Of a DNA stretch of 64,000 nucleotides, positions 63,594 to 64,000 are shown one piece after another. The stretch comes from Parascardovia denticolens DSM 10105 = JCM 12538 (GTDB lineage Bacteria > Actinomycetota > Actinomycetes > Actinomycetales > Bifidobacteriaceae): contig NZ_AP012333.1 in the NCBI RefSeq assembly GCF_001042675.1, positions 1,488,001 to 1,552,000 of the forward strand. The letters run 5' to 3'. The position numbers and the translations under genes are program-made. The notes under the pieces are model-generated. The model had not been told where the DNA came from. It ran no database searches and was given only the letters and a program-made list of their open reading frames with translations. The first letter of the stretch is position 1, and each line of letters begins with the position of its first letter.

Positions 63594-64000
63594 CTAACCC
63601 ACAGAATCACCGCTCCAGGCCGGAAGCGCGACCTGCGCCTGAACAACGACCCTGCCCAGATGAACCATGGCCCGGCCCTCCGGCCGGGGTTCAGCCGCCC
63701 AACGCACAGGGATGCCCACATCAATAAAATCCCCAAAAGAAGCATCCCCCAAGGAAAGCAAAACCCCCTGCCTGACCTGCGACCCGACCCGGGCGCCCCA
63801 TCCTCCGCCAAACACCGACGGGAAAGCCTTCGCGTCACCAGCAAAAACAAAAGCGCAACCAGAAAAATCATCGGCGGTCAGCATGTTCTGTATCCATGAG
63901 GAGGCCGGCATCTGGTTGAGCTGATGACAGTCGTCGAAGAGGAAGAGGACGGGCTTCCTCTTCGGGTCTGACCCCGCTTGCCTGGTCAGGGGCACCAAGG
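63594..64000 (-). CDS. EccC/EssC-like T7SS ATPase, C-terminal end (5' part beyond window)
   Basis: About 135 codons of the carboxyl end of an FtsK/SpoIIIE-type ATPase. RKPVLFLFDDCHQLNQMPAS is a Walker B-like block. The sequence then follows the family's closing pattern: DDFSGCAFVFAGDAKAF, GSQVRQGVLLSLGDASFGDF, VGIPVRWAAEPRPEGRAMVH and a final beta segment with VVVQAQVALPAW. Walker A lies outside the window. As the motor of the T7SS its presence indicates that the following WXG100, ESAT-6-like and substrate-like genes belong to one secretion locus. The other ORFs in this interval are shadows. Confidence 0.72.
   Translation of the reverse strand, partial: LVPLTRQAGSDPKRKPVLFLFDDCHQLNQMPASSWIQNMLTADDFSGCAFVFAGDAKAFPSVFGGGWGARVGSQVRQGVLLSLGDASFGDFIDVGIPVRWAAEPRPEGRAMVHLGRVVVQAQVALPAWSGDSVG

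Noticed and set aside
63461-63871. Minus-strand hydrophobic frame of 136 residues next to the EccC end
   Set aside because: It overlaps the EccC-like frame in another phase and lacks a ribosome site; its hydrophobicity comes from GC-rich codons.

Overview
The window looks like a chromosomal piece of a Bifidobacterium-like actinobacterium (family Bifidobacteriaceae). The GC content is high. There is a single giant type I fatty acid synthase beside accD, accBC and birA. The core genes (nusB, efp, murB, rplJ, rplL, rpmG, groES with a CIRCE element) carry actinobacterial features, and most genes lie on the minus strand. The species cannot be named from this sequence.

Layout. 1-15.4 kb: an AdnA/AdnB-type helicase-nuclease (open at the left edge), a FasR/PucR-like regulator, gmk, a pyrF homologue that lacks catalytic residues, nusB, efp, a methionine ABC importer (metQ-metN-metI), an NlpC/P60 cell-wall hydrolase and ribF. 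15.6-18.4 kb: tRNA-Ser, then a compact four-gene module: a DUF1310 membrane protein, a lipase with a C-terminal helical targeting-like domain, and two small helical proteins. It resembles a reverse-architecture type VII-secreted lipase toxin module. 18.6-35.3 kb: a carboxylate or glutamate-symporter-like membrane protein, then the lipid block acpS, fas, accD, accBC and birA, which together supply malonyl-CoA, biotinylation, phosphopantetheinylation and chain synthesis.

35.5-50.5 kb: dinB, a ferredoxin, an ABC transporter whose FtsX-like permease is broken twice, murB, a lipoprotein behind a hairpin-rich leader, an amino-acid permease, rpmG, a tRNA-Tyr/Thr/Met cluster, a frameshifted hisC, groES under CIRCE, a conserved membrane protein, a RimJ-like acetyltransferase, 5-formyl-THF cyclo-ligase, an FmdB zinc ribbon and an orphan CpaB-like SAF protein. 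50.5-57.4 kb: a helicase-nuclease-like pseudoenzyme with an FHA partner and a small overlapping gene, then rplL and rplJ with an attenuator-like leader.

57.4-64 kb: a type VII secretion (WXG100) locus on the minus strand. It holds the C-terminal end of an EccC/EssC-like ATPase, a WXG100 protein, a second small ESAT-6-like protein, a large substrate-like protein that carries a frameshift, a seven-helix membrane protein, and two translationally coupled proteins of unknown function. The window therefore holds both part of a T7SS machine and, 40 kb away, a likely T7SS lipase effector module. Three genes carry apparent one-base indels (the permease, hisC and the T7SS substrate). These may be real pseudogenes, phase-variable tracts or assembly errors.
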